A stretch of 64,000 nt of DNA from Helcococcus kunzii ATCC 51366 (GCF_000245755.1 NZ_JH601088.1:1067034-1131033), one strand, 5' to 3'. Shown: positions 49,095 to 58,687, counted from the stretch's first letter. The notes: generated by a model from the letters alone, not told the origin. Numbers and translations: made by a program.

Positions 49095-49493
49095 ATGAAA
49101 ATTTATAAAAGAAGTTTTTTTACAATAGTTAAATCGTTTTTACTAAATTTATTGGCAACATTTATTTTTCTAATAGTTGTGGTTAATCTTGTCGACTTAC
49201 TTTATGGTTTGATAGCTACAGCAATATTGTACAGCGTACTTATGTTTTATACATTTGTCATTGACAATGCTTACTTTACAATTGATGGCACAAAATTTAG
49301 AAAATTTAATGGAAAGAAATTAAAATTTGAATATGATGTAAAAAATGAAAAAATAAAAAAGGATATGAAAAAAGGCATAACAGGATATTCTGCTATGAAT
49401 ATTTTGATAGGAAACAAAATTGTGAATTGTTCAATTTTAGATATAGAAACTTTTAATAGACTTTTTATTGATTTATCAGCAGCAAGTAGATAA
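49095..49493 (+). CDS. Small two-helix membrane protein, unknown function
   Basis: A 132-residue protein with two N-terminal membrane helices (about 9-30 and 34-54), then a short basic soluble domain (AYFTIDGTKFRKFNGKKLKFEYDV...) that resembles bacterial PH-like domains loosely. It stands alone on the plus strand. A weak ribosome-binding site (GGGTG) precedes it. I do not recognise the family. Confidence 0.6.
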   Translation: MKIYKRSFFTIVKSFLLNLLATFIFLIVVVNLVDLLYGLIATAILYSVLMFYTFVIDNAYFTIDGTKFRKFNGKKLKFEYDVKNEKIKKDMKKGITGYSAMNILIGNKIVNCSILDIETFNRLFIDLSAASR

Positions 49494-49546
49494 AAACATT
49501 CATAAAAATCGGGTAAGATTACCAGATATTGATAAAACATAAAAAG

Positions 49547-49610
49547 AAGCTCTAAATCCATATTTACACGAGACTACTTTCGTAAAATATAGATTTTAGA
49601 GCTTTTTTAA
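49547..49610. terminator. Terminator between convergent genes
   Basis: AAGCTCTAAATC and GATTTTAGAGCTT pair over a loop of about 33 nt, followed by TTTTTT on the plus strand and preceded by AAAAAG. Confidence 0.8.
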
Positions 49611-49616
49611 TTAAAA

Positions 49617-49979
49617 TTAAAAATTTGTTGGATTGTTTTGACTTTCGTAGAAAATTACATTTTTTTCTCTTTTTTCTTTTTCAACCAATTTATTTAATAA
49701 TTCTGATACATTTCTTGGATCAGGAATATTTTGAATTAATACTTTTGGATTTGAAGGATCTGAAGTCAATAATGTAATTGAACCCAGTCCTAAAATCTTT
49801 TGCCCAAATGACCTGCTTACAGTGATATCAGTAACTTTATATAACTGTGTTTGATCTTCATTTGTGTTAAATAAACCAACTTCTTTAAAAAATCTATCTT
49901 CTGTCACTGAATACCTTGTAAAACTTATAGGTAAACCTAATATTCTCTTTTTCTCACTCCATAAAAAATTAAGATCCAT
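49617..49979 (-). CDS. Bacterial PH-domain protein
   Basis: A 120-residue single bPH_2-type domain: FTRYSVTEDRFFKEVGLFN, YKVTDITVSRSFGQKILGLGSITLLTSD and IQNIPDPRNVSELLNKLVEK are the three characteristic blocks. No membrane helices, unlike YdbS/YdbT. It is 9 bases after yvcK and probably co-transcribed. Function unknown. Confidence 0.85.
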   Translation of the reverse strand: MDLNFLWSEKKRILGLPISFTRYSVTEDRFFKEVGLFNTNEDQTQLYKVTDITVSRSFGQKILGLGSITLLTSDPSNPKVLIQNIPDPRNVSELLNKLVEKEKREKNVIFYESQNNPTNF

Positions 49980-49988
49980 TTCATACTC

Positions 49989-50966
49989 CTAAATACTAAA
50001 AATTAATCCTGATAATTTATCAGCATCATGTCTAATTTTACTATCAATTATTTCTATAATATCATCTTCTATTACTTTTATGCCTTCTTTTTTAAAAAAT
50101 TCCCTATCACTTTCTGGGAAAGAAACTAATTTGGATTCTACCGAATTATATTTTTCCAAAATATCATCATTAACTATTTCTTTATTCACAATTACAGCAT
50201 CTATAATCTTATCATTTGCATGTTTAATAATCGCATCATAATGATCCTTAACCGTATAGTTATCAGTCTCACCTTTTTGCGTAACAACATTTACAACATA
50301 ATATACTTTTGCTTTTGAATTTTTTATTAATTCAGTCATATCTTTCGCTAGTAAATTAGGCATAATAGAAGTATATAAACTTCCTGGTCCTAAAATAATA
50401 ATATCCGCATTTTCAATATCATGTCTAGCATCCTCAAAAATCTCAACAACTCTAGGTTTTAAATGCACTCTATTTATTTTTGACTTTTGCTTTGATACTT
50501 CTTCTGGGATTATTGATTCACCAACGACCAACTTACCATTTTCTAGCTCAGCAACTAATTCTGTATTTTCTATTGTAATTGGTAAAACTTTACCTGTAAT
50601 AGTCAATATCTCTGCAGCTTTATAAATAGCTTTTCCAAAATCCTTATAAATATCAGACATCGCTGCTATAAACAAATTTCCAAAACTATGTCCTTTTAAT
50701 TCACCTTTTTCAAATCTATAATCAAATAACTGTCTCATCTCTTCATCAGTATTCGCCAAGGAAACTAGACAGTTTCTCAAATCTCCCGGCGCAATTATAC
50801 CTAAATCTTCTCTTAAGCGTCCGGTTGAACCCCCATCATCAGAAACAGTAATAATAGCGGTTAATTTACTCGTATACTCCTTGATCCCTGGAAGAATAGT
50901 AGAAACACCACTTCCCCCGCCAATCACTACAACTTTGGGTTCCGGCCAAATTCTAGTTTTTTTCAT
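49989..50966 (-). CDS. yvcK: YvcK/CofD-like gluconeogenesis factor
   Basis: A 325-residue UDP-sugar-binding protein. It has KVVVIGGGSGVSTILPGIKEY and ITVSDDGGSTGRLRED. APGDLRNCLVSLA and IILGPGSLYTSIMPNLL, all family signatures, follow. YvcK is needed for growth on gluconeogenic carbon and for morphology in Bacillus. The usual partners rapZ (yvcJ) and whiA are not adjacent here. Confidence 0.95.
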   Translation of the reverse strand: MKKTRIWPEPKVVVIGGGSGVSTILPGIKEYTSKLTAIITVSDDGGSTGRLREDLGIIAPGDLRNCLVSLANTDEEMRQLFDYRFEKGELKGHSFGNLFIAAMSDIYKDFGKAIYKAAEILTITGKVLPITIENTELVAELENGKLVVGESIIPEEVSKQKSKINRVHLKPRVVEIFEDARHDIENADIIILGPGSLYTSIMPNLLAKDMTELIKNSKAKVYYVVNVVTQKGETDNYTVKDHYDAIIKHANDKIIDAVIVNKEIVNDDILEKYNSVESKLVSFPESDREFFKKEGIKVIEDDIIEIIDSKIRHDADKLSGLIFSI

Positions 50967-51088
50967 ATCAATCTCCTCTTATAAATAAATTATACCAAAA
51001 TATATATAAAATTGTTAAAATATTAAAAACTAAAATTTTTTTCTATAGCTAATCGACTTTTTTTAGAAAAAAGTAATAAATTAATAAT

Positions 51089-51817
51089 TACATGTGTGAA
51101 TGGGAAAATGGAGATTAGACATGTAAAAATTTTGCTACAATTACATGTGTAAATGAGGAAATAAGGAATACACATGTAGAAAAAATTTGTACTTACATGT
51201 GGGAATGGCAAAATGGCGAATACACATGTAAAATGGCTTAAAATCTTACATGTGTAAATGGCATAAATTAAAATAGACATGTAGAGGGCAAAAATATTCA
51301 CATGTGGAATTGGAAAAATGACGATTAGACATGTAAAATGGTCAAAAATCTTACATGTGTAAATAAGATATTTAAAAATACACATGTAAAAATGAAATAG
51401 TAAGAGAATTTCCTGATTAAATCGCAAAACTGGATATAGACAGGAAAAATTTTCAAGCAAATTTCCTGATTAAATCAAAAAAATCAAAAATAAACAGGTA
51501 GAACTAGCAGGTGCTTTTCCTGATTAAATCGCAAAACCTAAAATATACAGGAAAAAATAATGAAGGTTTTTCCTGATTAAATTAAAAAACACGAAATAAT
51601 CAGGAAAAATAAGCAAAAATCTTTCCTGACTAAATCAAAAATCCCAAATTAATCAGGAAAAATATATAAAAATCTTTCCTGATTAAATCAAGAAATCAAA
51701 AATAATCAGGAAAACCTAAAAAATTTTTTCCTGTTTAAATCGCAAATGCCAAATTAATCAGGAAAAATAAGCAATAATCTTTCCTGACTAAATCGTAAAT
51801 CCAAAAATAATCAGGAA
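51089..51817. repeat. Dyad-repeat array 3 (six ACATGT units, eight TTCCTGA units), inverted relative to arrays 1 and 2
   Basis: Fills most of the 949-bp gap before yvcK. ACATGT-arm units start at 51089, 51142, 51194, 51247, 51299 and 51352. TTCCTGA-arm units start at 51410, 51463, 51517, 51570, 51623, 51676, 51729 and 51781. All span 37 bp except the 51463 unit (38), and the pitch is 52-54 bp. The conserved AAATCG side now follows the left arm, so the whole array is the reverse complement of arrays 1 and 2, including block order. The spacer at 51447-51462 is the reverse complement of the matching spacers in the other arrays. Not coding. Confidence 0.93.
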
Positions 51818-51847
51818 AATCCAACTTCAAACATTCCAAATACAAAA

Positions 51848-51901
51848 AAGGTTCATCTAGATCCGCTGAAAGTATTCCCCCAACGGACTTTGATGAACCT
51901 T
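51848..51901 (-). terminator. Terminator after the cystine-type symporter gene
   Basis: AAGGTTCATC and GATGAACCTT form a 10-bp stem with an inner TCCG/CGGA pairing, followed on the minus strand by six T. Confidence 0.88.
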
Positions 51902-51915
51902 AAATCTAAATCTGA

Positions 51916-53313
51916 TTAGTCTACATTTTTACCATTGAATTGTTCAATATTATGTGTGCCTTCCCATCTATCAACTACAATTGCAGATACCATTGTACCA
52001 CAAACATTTAACATTGTTCTTCCCATGTCTACAATAGGGTCAATACCAAAGATTGCACCAACTCTATTGAAGTATTGTCCTAATCCAATACCATTTAGTG
52101 TAACTGTTGCAGCTACTGTGGCTGTTCCAGGAACACCTGCAATACCGATTGAACCAAGTGTAACTACAATAACTAATAAGAAGTAGAATGAAATATTCAT
52201 TTCTATACCTGCCGCTGATGCTACTAAAACACCAAGCATTGCTGGGAATATACCAGCACAACCATTTGCACCAACTGTTGTACCAAGTGGTCCAATAAAG
52301 TCTGCAGTTTTATTTGAAATTCCTAATTTATTTTTCATTGTATCCAAAGTATGTGGTAATGTACCCACACTTGACCTAGATGAAAATGCAAATACTAATG
52401 TTGCAAATGCATTTTTGTAAAACTTAATAGGACTTACACCTGATAATATTAAGATTACAGCGTAAACTACAAGTTGTAATGCAACAGCAGTATATAAAGC
52501 TAAAATAAATCCAAGTAAAGCCTTAATTGATTCAATACCATTTGAAATTATAGTATTTGCTACTAATGCAATGATTGCATAAGGCATAATTTTAATAATA
52601 TTAATTAATACTGAATTTACTAATGTTGATAATCCTCTTAAAAAGTCAATTACAGGATTAATTACAGTTTTACCTTTGCTTTGTAAAAATTTTGCTGAAA
52701 TGGCAAATAAAATTGCAATTAAAGCAACTGAAATTATTCCGCTATTTGATGAAAATGCTGTGAATATATTATTTGGAACTAAATTACCAAAGAATTCTGG
52801 GAATGAAGAATTTGAATATCCACTTATTCTTTCATTCAGTGATTCAGTAAGTTCTCCTTGTAGAGGTATTTTAGTGATACCAAATAAATTAACAACTATA
52901 ATTGCAATAATAGCAGCTATAGCAGTTGTACCTAATAACATTAACAATGTCTTAAATGTAAATCCTTTTAAGTTTTTACCTTCAAAATCTAATAATACAA
53001 AAAATAATGACAAGAATACAATTGGCACAGCCATCATTTGTATCAATTTAACGAAAGTATTACCTACCAATCCAAACCATAGTGATATTTCATTTCTACC
53101 AACATCAACGTAGTTTGCATTTGCTCCGAAAATAAGATCTACACCTATACCTATAATTAGTCCCATCACTAGAGCTATTAACATTCTAGATGAAAATGAG
53201 ACTTTTTTGTTTTTTAGCATTACCATTATTCCTATAGCAATTATTAAAATTACTATTGAAACTATTGTTGGCATTGTGCTAATTTTCAAAAAGTTTGTAA
53301 AAAAACTATTCAT
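51916..53313 (-). CDS. tcyP: Sodium-coupled amino acid symporter, L-cystine (TcyP) type
   Basis: A 465-residue DAACS-family transporter with about eight membrane helices plus hairpins. The hairpin motif AFSSRSSVGTLPHTL, the segment GANGCAGIFPAMLGVLVA and the second hairpin GIAGVPGTATVAATVTLNG are present. The NGCAG motif and overall pattern favour the TcyP cystine branch over glutamate carriers; specificity is inferred. I use the ATG at 53313 after GGAGG; an in-frame TTG five codons earlier overlaps that site. Confidence 0.85.
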   Translation of the reverse strand: MNSFFTNFLKISTMPTIVSIVILIIAIGIMVMLKNKKVSFSSRMLIALVMGLIIGIGVDLIFGANANYVDVGRNEISLWFGLVGNTFVKLIQMMAVPIVFLSLFFVLLDFEGKNLKGFTFKTLLMLLGTTAIAAIIAIIVVNLFGITKIPLQGELTESLNERISGYSNSSFPEFFGNLVPNNIFTAFSSNSGIISVALIAILFAISAKFLQSKGKTVINPVIDFLRGLSTLVNSVLINIIKIMPYAIIALVANTIISNGIESIKALLGFILALYTAVALQLVVYAVILILSGVSPIKFYKNAFATLVFAFSSRSSVGTLPHTLDTMKNKLGISNKTADFIGPLGTTVGANGCAGIFPAMLGVLVASAAGIEMNISFYFLLVIVVTLGSIGIAGVPGTATVAATVTLNGIGLGQYFNRVGAIFGIDPIVDMGRTMLNVCGTMVSAIVVDRWEGTHNIEQFNGKNVD

Positions 53314-53450
53314 AATTCCTCCAATCAATATTCAATATCTTATTATTACCCAAAATTTCTTTTTATAACAATTATCACAAAAAATTTTTTAAATCTTATT
53401 ATATAAATGCTATATATGATATAATTAAAAAAAATGCTATTGGAGGGACA

Positions 53451-54185
53451 ATGAAAATTATAATTACAAAAAATTACGATGAATTAAGTAATGTAGCAGC
53501 TGATTTAGTAGAAAAATGTATAAATGACAAACCTAACGCAATGTTAGGACTAGCTACAGGATCAACACCTATCGGTTTATATGAAGAATTAATTAAAAGA
53601 CACAAAGATAATAATTTAAGTTTCAAAGACATTACATCTGTTAACTTGGACGAATATATTGGACTTTCAGGTGATCATGATCAAAGTTATAGATATTTTA
53701 TGAATGAAACACTATTTAATCATATAGACATAGATAAATCAAAAACATTTGTACCAAATGGTAAAGCTGAAGACTTAAATGAAGAAGCTAAAAATTACGA
53801 AAAAAATATCGACGAATTAGGCGGTATTGATTTACAAATCTTAGGAATAGGCACAAATGGTCATATTGGTTTTAACGAACCTTCAAGCAAGTTAGAATTA
53901 TATACACATATTGAAGATTTAACAGAATCAACTATACATGCAAACTCAAGATTTTTTGATTCAATAGATGATGTGCCAACTACAGCAATTTCAATGGGTA
54001 TTGGTAGCATATTTAAAGCAAAAGAAATTATACTTTTAGCTTCAGGTGATAGCAAAGCAAAAATTATGCAAACATTGAAAGACACATTAGTTACACCATT
54101 GATTCCAGCAAGTTTCTTAAAACTACATCCACATGTAACAATTATTATGGATGAAGCTGCTGCTAGTTTATATAATCAAGAATAA
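53451..54185 (+). CDS. nagB: Glucosamine-6-phosphate deaminase
   Basis: Converts glucosamine-6-phosphate to fructose-6-phosphate and ammonia. The 244-residue enzyme has LGLATGSTPIGLYEEL, VNLDEYIGLSGDHDQSYRYFM (catalytic Asp in NLDEY) and GIGTNGHIGFNEP. It lacks the C-terminal extension of the hexameric E. coli enzyme, as is usual in Gram-positive bacteria. It is preceded by AT-rich promoter-like sequence (TATAAT at about 53418) and followed by a terminator. Confidence 0.96.
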   Translation: MKIIITKNYDELSNVAADLVEKCINDKPNAMLGLATGSTPIGLYEELIKRHKDNNLSFKDITSVNLDEYIGLSGDHDQSYRYFMNETLFNHIDIDKSKTFVPNGKAEDLNEEAKNYEKNIDELGGIDLQILGIGTNGHIGFNEPSSKLELYTHIEDLTESTIHANSRFFDSIDDVPTTAISMGIGSIFKAKEIILLASGDSKAKIMQTLKDTLVTPLIPASFLKLHPHVTIIMDEAAASLYNQE

Positions 54186-54203
54186 AAACGAACGATATAA
54201 TTT

Positions 54204-54245
54204 AAGAGCCCCCAACATGATTATCTTTCATTTGGGCGCTCTTTT
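54204..54245 (+). terminator. Terminator of nagB
   Basis: AAGAGCCCCCAA pairs with TTTGGGCGCTCTT (one bulge) over a 15-nt loop, followed by TTTT. It also overlaps the end of the convergent nucleotidase gene. Confidence 0.88.
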
Positions 54246-55605
54246 ATATCCTTTTTCTAATTATTTTTGAAGTTTCAAAAATCTCACTATTCATTAAATT
54301 CTTTTTTACTAAATCTCTTATATACATATTTTCAAATTCTGATACTTCATCAGGAGTCCTTAGACTAGGATATCCTGTACCTCTTTGAAGATAGTCATCA
54401 CCAGCAACTTTATAAACTTTGTCTAAAATGATATCTTCCCCATTTATCCTAAAATAAAATGGTTTTTCTGATAATTGAACATTGTAACTAAAACCCAGAG
54501 TTCCAAGTTTTGTACCTCTAAATCCTGCTCCAAAACCATATTGTCTTATTATATTTTCATCAAATGACTGCTTAACTGCTTCAACAATATCTATACCTAA
54601 AACAGGAAAAACTGTAGGATTTAATTTCGATGGCATATTTTCGAGTAAAGTTTTCTTAGAAACTGGTTTAATTAATGATCCTTCTGAGATCCCATTGTGC
54701 ATAATTGCAAAATCACAATCTAGACTTGTATATAAAGCATCACAAATAAAATTTATTAATCTATTTTCTTTATATGGATTAAAATCTAAATCTTCTAATG
54801 CTTCAATTTCTACAGATAATATTTCTCCAGCTCTGGCAAGTTTTTCCGCATAAATCATTTCAAACTCTGGGTTTACTTCATCACTTAAATTAATGTGAGA
54901 AATCTCTCTTATCTCGATTTGATTATCATCAATATATAATTCGACTTTACCTAATAACTCACCTTTTCCACACATAGAATATTTTTCTCCTATTGTAACG
55001 ATGTGAGTATGAGCACCTAGAAATAAATCAATCTGTTCAAAAATTTCCATTAATTTTTCATCAACTATATGTCCACTATGTGATAATAGTATTGAAAAAT
55101 CATATTCCCCTTTATGTTTTTCCAACTCATTTTCAATCGCAATAATAGGATCCTGTGTTTTCAAATTTCCCAAAGTGAAAAACTTGTTATATTTTCCAGG
55201 AGAAAATTTATATCCAAAATAAGGTGCAACACTCATTATTAAAAATCTTTTACCAGCTTTTTCTAAAATAACTGATTTACACAAATTTGGAATCTCTTCA
55301 TCATCTGCATCTGTTAAATTTGATGATAATATAGGAAATTTATTAACTAGATTTACAATATTTTTATATCCTAAATCAATTTCATTATTACCAATAGCCA
55401 TCAGATCAAGTTTACAATCCATAAATAAATCCATTGCAGATTCACCTTTATCTGATTCAACCACTATACTTTTTATATCGTTATAATCTCCAATATCGAA
55501 ATAAAAATCATTTTCTTTTTTATTTGCATGCATATATCTATGAACATTTTGTAAAAAATTATAATTACTATGAATGTCATTTGTATGGTAAATATTTAAT
55601 TTCAT
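54244..55605 (-). CDS. 5'-nucleotidase/metallophosphatase family protein, apparently cytoplasmic
   Basis: A 453-residue protein of the UshA-like family. The metallophosphatase part has IYHTNDIHSNY, DIGDYND, AIGNNEIDLG and LLSHSGH with LGAHTHI; the C-terminal 5'-nucleotidase domain begins near residue 265. GNNE replaces the usual GNHE motif, so the catalytic His expected there is Asn. No signal peptide is present, whereas most relatives are exported. The substrate is probably a nucleotide or related phosphoester. Confidence 0.85.
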   Translation of the reverse strand: MKLNIYHTNDIHSNYNFLQNVHRYMHANKKENDFYFDIGDYNDIKSIVVESDKGESAMDLFMDCKLDLMAIGNNEIDLGYKNIVNLVNKFPILSSNLTDADDEEIPNLCKSVILEKAGKRFLIMSVAPYFGYKFSPGKYNKFFTLGNLKTQDPIIAIENELEKHKGEYDFSILLSHSGHIVDEKLMEIFEQIDLFLGAHTHIVTIGEKYSMCGKGELLGKVELYIDDNQIEIREISHINLSDEVNPEFEMIYAEKLARAGEILSVEIEALEDLDFNPYKENRLINFICDALYTSLDCDFAIMHNGISEGSLIKPVSKKTLLENMPSKLNPTVFPVLGIDIVEAVKQSFDENIIRQYGFGAGFRGTKLGTLGFSYNVQLSEKPFYFRINGEDIILDKVYKVAGDDYLQRGTGYPSLRTPDEVSEFENMYIRDLVKKNLMNSEIFETSKIIRKRI

Positions 55606-55674
55606 AATTCTCCCCTCGTCACGACTAAAACATATACATGTCTTTATTTTTAATAAAAAATTTTATCAAAAAAA

Positions 55675-55860
55675 TTATTCGAAATCTAAGCTATTTGTAC
55701 TACTATTATATACTAATCCAAGTTCTTTTAATATACATTGAAAATTACCACAATCTAAATCTTCACTTTTACAAAAATCTTCTAAACTGGAATAGTAATC
55801 TCTTAATTTCATGTTTACAATGCTATAAAGCATATTTTTATCTATATTTAAGTAATCCAT
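55675..55860 (-). CDS. DUF4250 small protein
   Basis: A 61-residue protein with MLYSIVNMKLRDYYSSLEDFC and a C-terminal LGLVYNSSTNSL, the DUF4250 pattern. It is cytoplasmic with no known function, and widespread in Clostridia-related bacteria. GGAGG precedes the start. Confidence 0.85.
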   Translation of the reverse strand: MDYLNIDKNMLYSIVNMKLRDYYSSLEDFCKSEDLDCGNFQCILKELGLVYNSSTNSLDFE

Positions 55861-55938
55861 TTTTCCTCCATCATCTTAATCACTTTTAATATTATAATCA
55901 AAAAAAGGGTGATTTATCACCCTAATATAAAAAAAATA

Positions 55939-56790
55939 TTAATCTTCCATATTAATTGGTTCTTCCAATTTTTCTGGATCATTTAAGTATCTGAAAAATC
56001 TTCTCATAGCTGAGGCATAATAGAAACCATCACATATTCTTTCGTCTATTACAAAACCAACATTCATAATTTTTTCTTCTACAAATTCGTTATTTTTCTT
56101 TGAAATTTTTCTATTTTTCTTTCCTATTGATAAAAACGCACCAACAGTACCAAAATTATAAATGTGATGTAACGCAGCATCTAACCCAATAGATCCTAAA
56201 TTTGTAATAAATGCAGAAGCATGAAATGGACTTGCTTCGATAACCTTGGAAGGTATTAAGTTTATTTTATCTAAATATTTTACAATAAATACTATAAACT
56301 TCAAAATACTTAGTGGTGTTTTTGATAAAGTCTTTATCAATAAATCTGTTGCATTGTTACCACTTGTATTTGGATCTTTTTCAGCTTCTATTTTAGTATT
56401 AAGTTTATCTTTTGTTTCAATTGGTGTTTCATCACCTTTAAATTTCAATTTAACAATGGTTTCATCTGCTTCAAGACTCATTTCTTTTTTTACAACCATA
56501 GAAAATGTAATATCATTTCTCATATAGTATCTACCATTCATAATAAACTGATTAATCTTTGGTCTTTCAACATAAGTACGAGCCATAGCAGCATATATAA
56601 TGTGCATATATGATAGTCTTATACCCTTTTCTAAATAAACCTTTTTAATATAATCATCTATTGGTGCTAAATCAATCTCTTGATTTAACATTACCAATGC
56701 ATCATTTCTATGCTTCATAATTAAAGGTATAAATCTTGTAAATGCATCGACATCTTTAACTTTGTATCCATCTTTTCTTCTAAAAATCAT
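55939..56790 (-). CDS. Stand-alone acyltransferase of the 2-oxoacid dehydrogenase E2 fold, altered active site
   Basis: A 283-residue protein similar to the catalytic domain of E2 components, without lipoyl or E3-binding domains. The region ASPFHASAFITNLGSIGLDAALHHIYNFGTVGAFLSIG aligns with the E2 core. The C-terminal active-site motif, normally HRxxDG, reads DERICDGFYYA, so the catalytic His is replaced by Glu while Asp-Gly remain. No E1 or E3 genes are nearby. Function is unknown, perhaps an acyl-carrier-independent acyltransferase or a structural role. Confidence 0.78.
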   Translation of the reverse strand: MIFRRKDGYKVKDVDAFTRFIPLIMKHRNDALVMLNQEIDLAPIDDYIKKVYLEKGIRLSYMHIIYAAMARTYVERPKINQFIMNGRYYMRNDITFSMVVKKEMSLEADETIVKLKFKGDETPIETKDKLNTKIEAEKDPNTSGNNATDLLIKTLSKTPLSILKFIVFIVKYLDKINLIPSKVIEASPFHASAFITNLGSIGLDAALHHIYNFGTVGAFLSIGKKNRKISKKNNEFVEEKIMNVGFVIDERICDGFYYASAMRRFFRYLNDPEKLEEPINMED

Positions 56791-57141
56791 TATTACTCCA
56801 AAATAAATTTCAATATAATATGTTTCTTAACAGTTAGTTTACCACATTTAATAGAATATAACTAGATAATATGACAAAATAAAATTTCATACTTTTATAA
56901 AAAATATAGATTGTTTGATTATCATATATCATTATTAAATATATTTAATAATGAACGTAGCATTTTTAAAATTTTTGTATTCATAATTTAAATACATTAT
57001 ATTATTATATTTCATTTACTTTTACCCATTTTTACAAATTTTACATAAAAGATACTTTAGTAAATTTATTGAAATATAATACTAATTATTATATTTTTAA
57101 AATATTCATGAAAATATTTGCAAATATAGTATTTAGACATA

Positions 57142-57170
57142 TTGACACAAAAAAAAATAATAGCTATACT
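57142..57170 (+). promoter_or_regulatory. Promoter of the maltodextrin operon
   Basis: TTGACA (57142-57147) and TATACT (57165-57170) with a 17-bp spacer, a near-consensus sigma-A promoter. Transcription should begin near 57177. Confidence 0.85.
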
Positions 57171-57181
57171 ATAAATATAAC

Positions 57182-57202
57182 GCAACCGTTTTCATGGGTT
57201 GC
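57182..57202 (+). promoter_or_regulatory. Operator-like inverted repeat for the maltodextrin operon
   Basis: GCAACC (57182-57187) and GGTTGC (57197-57202) form a dyad around nine bases just after the predicted start point. The LacI-family regulator encoded at the operon end (63148) is the natural candidate to bind it. Confidence 0.65.
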
Positions 57203-57220
57203 AAAGAATGAGGAGGAAAC

Positions 57221-58603
57221 ATGAAAACAAATCACAAAAAACTATTATCATTACTACTAGCTTTAGTAATGGTGTTCTCACTTGTAGCATGTGGAAATAA
57301 GGGTGGTGAATCAAAAGATAAAGCCAACACAGAATCCACTGGTGAATCAAAAGATGGAGAAAAAACTAATGCTGATGCAACTCCATTAAAAGGAGAAATT
57401 TCAGTACAAGCAGAAAAAGGCTGGGTTCCTTACTATGAAGCAGCAATCAAAAAGATTACTGAAAAGAATCCTGATGCTAAAATTAACATTAAAGAAGCAG
57501 GATCATTTGATCATTTAGACATAATAGATTCAACATCTGCAACTAATGGTGACGTAGCTGACGTTTTTGCAATCCCTGCAGATAGATTTACTGGGATGGT
57601 TGATAACGATGTGTTAGCAGCTTTACCAGCAAAAGAAATGTCTGAAAAAGTAGGCGGTTGGGATGATTATGAAGCTGGTTTAGGTGGATTATTCAAAAAA
57701 GAAAATGATTATCTAGCATTTCCATATAATATAGAAACTTTAGTAACTTTTGTTAATACAAAAAATGCTGAAGCAGCTGGTATTGATCATACAAAACCAT
57801 TTGAATTAAATGACCAAAAAGATCCAGCAACCGTATTGTTACCTTTATTTGATGCATGGTATGGAGTTGCACCAAATAACGCAGGAGGTATTGATTTATT
57901 AGCTAAAGATGGTGATCAATTTAAATCAACATATACTGGAAAATATGAAGAATTAAATGCAGATCAAAAAGCTGTATTTGATAGTATTTATCAATATTGG
58001 AAATTAAATAGTGATAAAGGAACAACATTGTTTGACGCCGATGCTGGTTGGGGTTATATCGATGGAGAATTCAAAACTGGTGGTAAAGGTGTTATTAGAC
58101 TTGGTGGACCATGGGATGGTAAGGCATTCCAAGAACAAGCTGGAGAAGGTAACTTAGAAGTTTATCCAATAACACAAATTACATTAGCTGGTAAAAAATT
58201 AACTCACTGGCAAGGTGCTTGGGGATTAGCAATAAACTCAAGAATTGAAGAAGATGCTGATAAGATGGCTTTAGCAGAAGCTTTAATCATGGAATTAGTT
58301 AAACCAGAAAATGCAATTGAATTATATAAATCTACTGGTAAAATTTTAGAAAATGTAAAAGTTGATGTTTATGAAAAATCTGACTTATCTGATTTAGATA
58401 AGAAAATTATTAAAAACGTTGTAGATTCATTCTATTTATCACCAGAAAGACCAACTTTCAAAGAATATGGTAAAGTTTGGGATACATGGAAAAATGCAGT
58501 ATTATCATGGAACTCTGTTAAACCTGCTGACGCAGCTGCAGCATATAAAGAATTAAACGCAGCATTCACAGGTATGATGGAACAAATTAAAGCAGGTAAT
58601 TAA
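57221..58603 (+). CDS. malE: Maltodextrin-type sugar-binding lipoprotein
   Basis: A 460-residue extracellular solute-binding lipoprotein of the MalE/CUT1 class: signal peptide, lipobox SLVAC (Cys24), Gly/Ser/Lys/Glu linker to residue 63, then the binding domain with FAIPADRFTGMVDNDVLAAL, FPYNIETLVTFVNTK and WDGKAFQEQAGEGNLEVYPI. THWQGAWGLAINSR is typical of maltose/maltodextrin binders. AGGAGGAA precedes the start. It is the first gene of a six-gene unit. Confidence 0.92.
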   Translation: MKTNHKKLLSLLLALVMVFSLVACGNKGGESKDKANTESTGESKDGEKTNADATPLKGEISVQAEKGWVPYYEAAIKKITEKNPDAKINIKEAGSFDHLDIIDSTSATNGDVADVFAIPADRFTGMVDNDVLAALPAKEMSEKVGGWDDYEAGLGGLFKKENDYLAFPYNIETLVTFVNTKNAEAAGIDHTKPFELNDQKDPATVLLPLFDAWYGVAPNNAGGIDLLAKDGDQFKSTYTGKYEELNADQKAVFDSIYQYWKLNSDKGTTLFDADAGWGYIDGEFKTGGKGVIRLGGPWDGKAFQEQAGEGNLEVYPITQITLAGKKLTHWQGAWGLAINSRIEEDADKMALAEALIMELVKPENAIELYKSTGKILENVKVDVYEKSDLSDLDKKIIKNVVDSFYLSPERPTFKEYGKVWDTWKNAVLSWNSVKPADAAAAYKELNAAFTGMMEQIKAGN

Positions 58604-58640
58604 TTATAGATAAAATAATTAAGGGAAACTAAATAATTGT

Positions 58641-58670
58641 GAATAGCCAAAACAACTGTTTTGGCTATTC
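58641..58670 (+). promoter_or_regulatory. Intercistronic stem-loop after malE
   Basis: GAATAGCCAAAAC and GTTTTGGCTATTC form a perfect 13-bp stem with a 4-nt loop and no following T-run. It may protect the malE message or partly terminate, giving more binding protein than permease. Confidence 0.75.
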
Positions 58671-58687
58671 AAATATTAAGGGTGTGT

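Larger units (their letters stand above)
56791..57220. other. AT-rich gene-free region upstream of the maltodextrin operon
   Basis: About 350 bp of extremely AT-rich sequence with no supportable gene, then the promoter and operator listed separately. A divergent promoter for the E2-like gene must lie at its left end, but I cannot single it out. Confidence 0.6.

Noticed and set aside
51023..51460. A 145-residue minus-strand frame with repeated YTCK and FTC stretches
   Set aside because: It runs through the ACATGT repeat block; the apparent protein repeats come from the DNA repeats. The 53-bp pitch shifts frame, and there is no ribosome-binding site or hydropathy pattern of a real protein.
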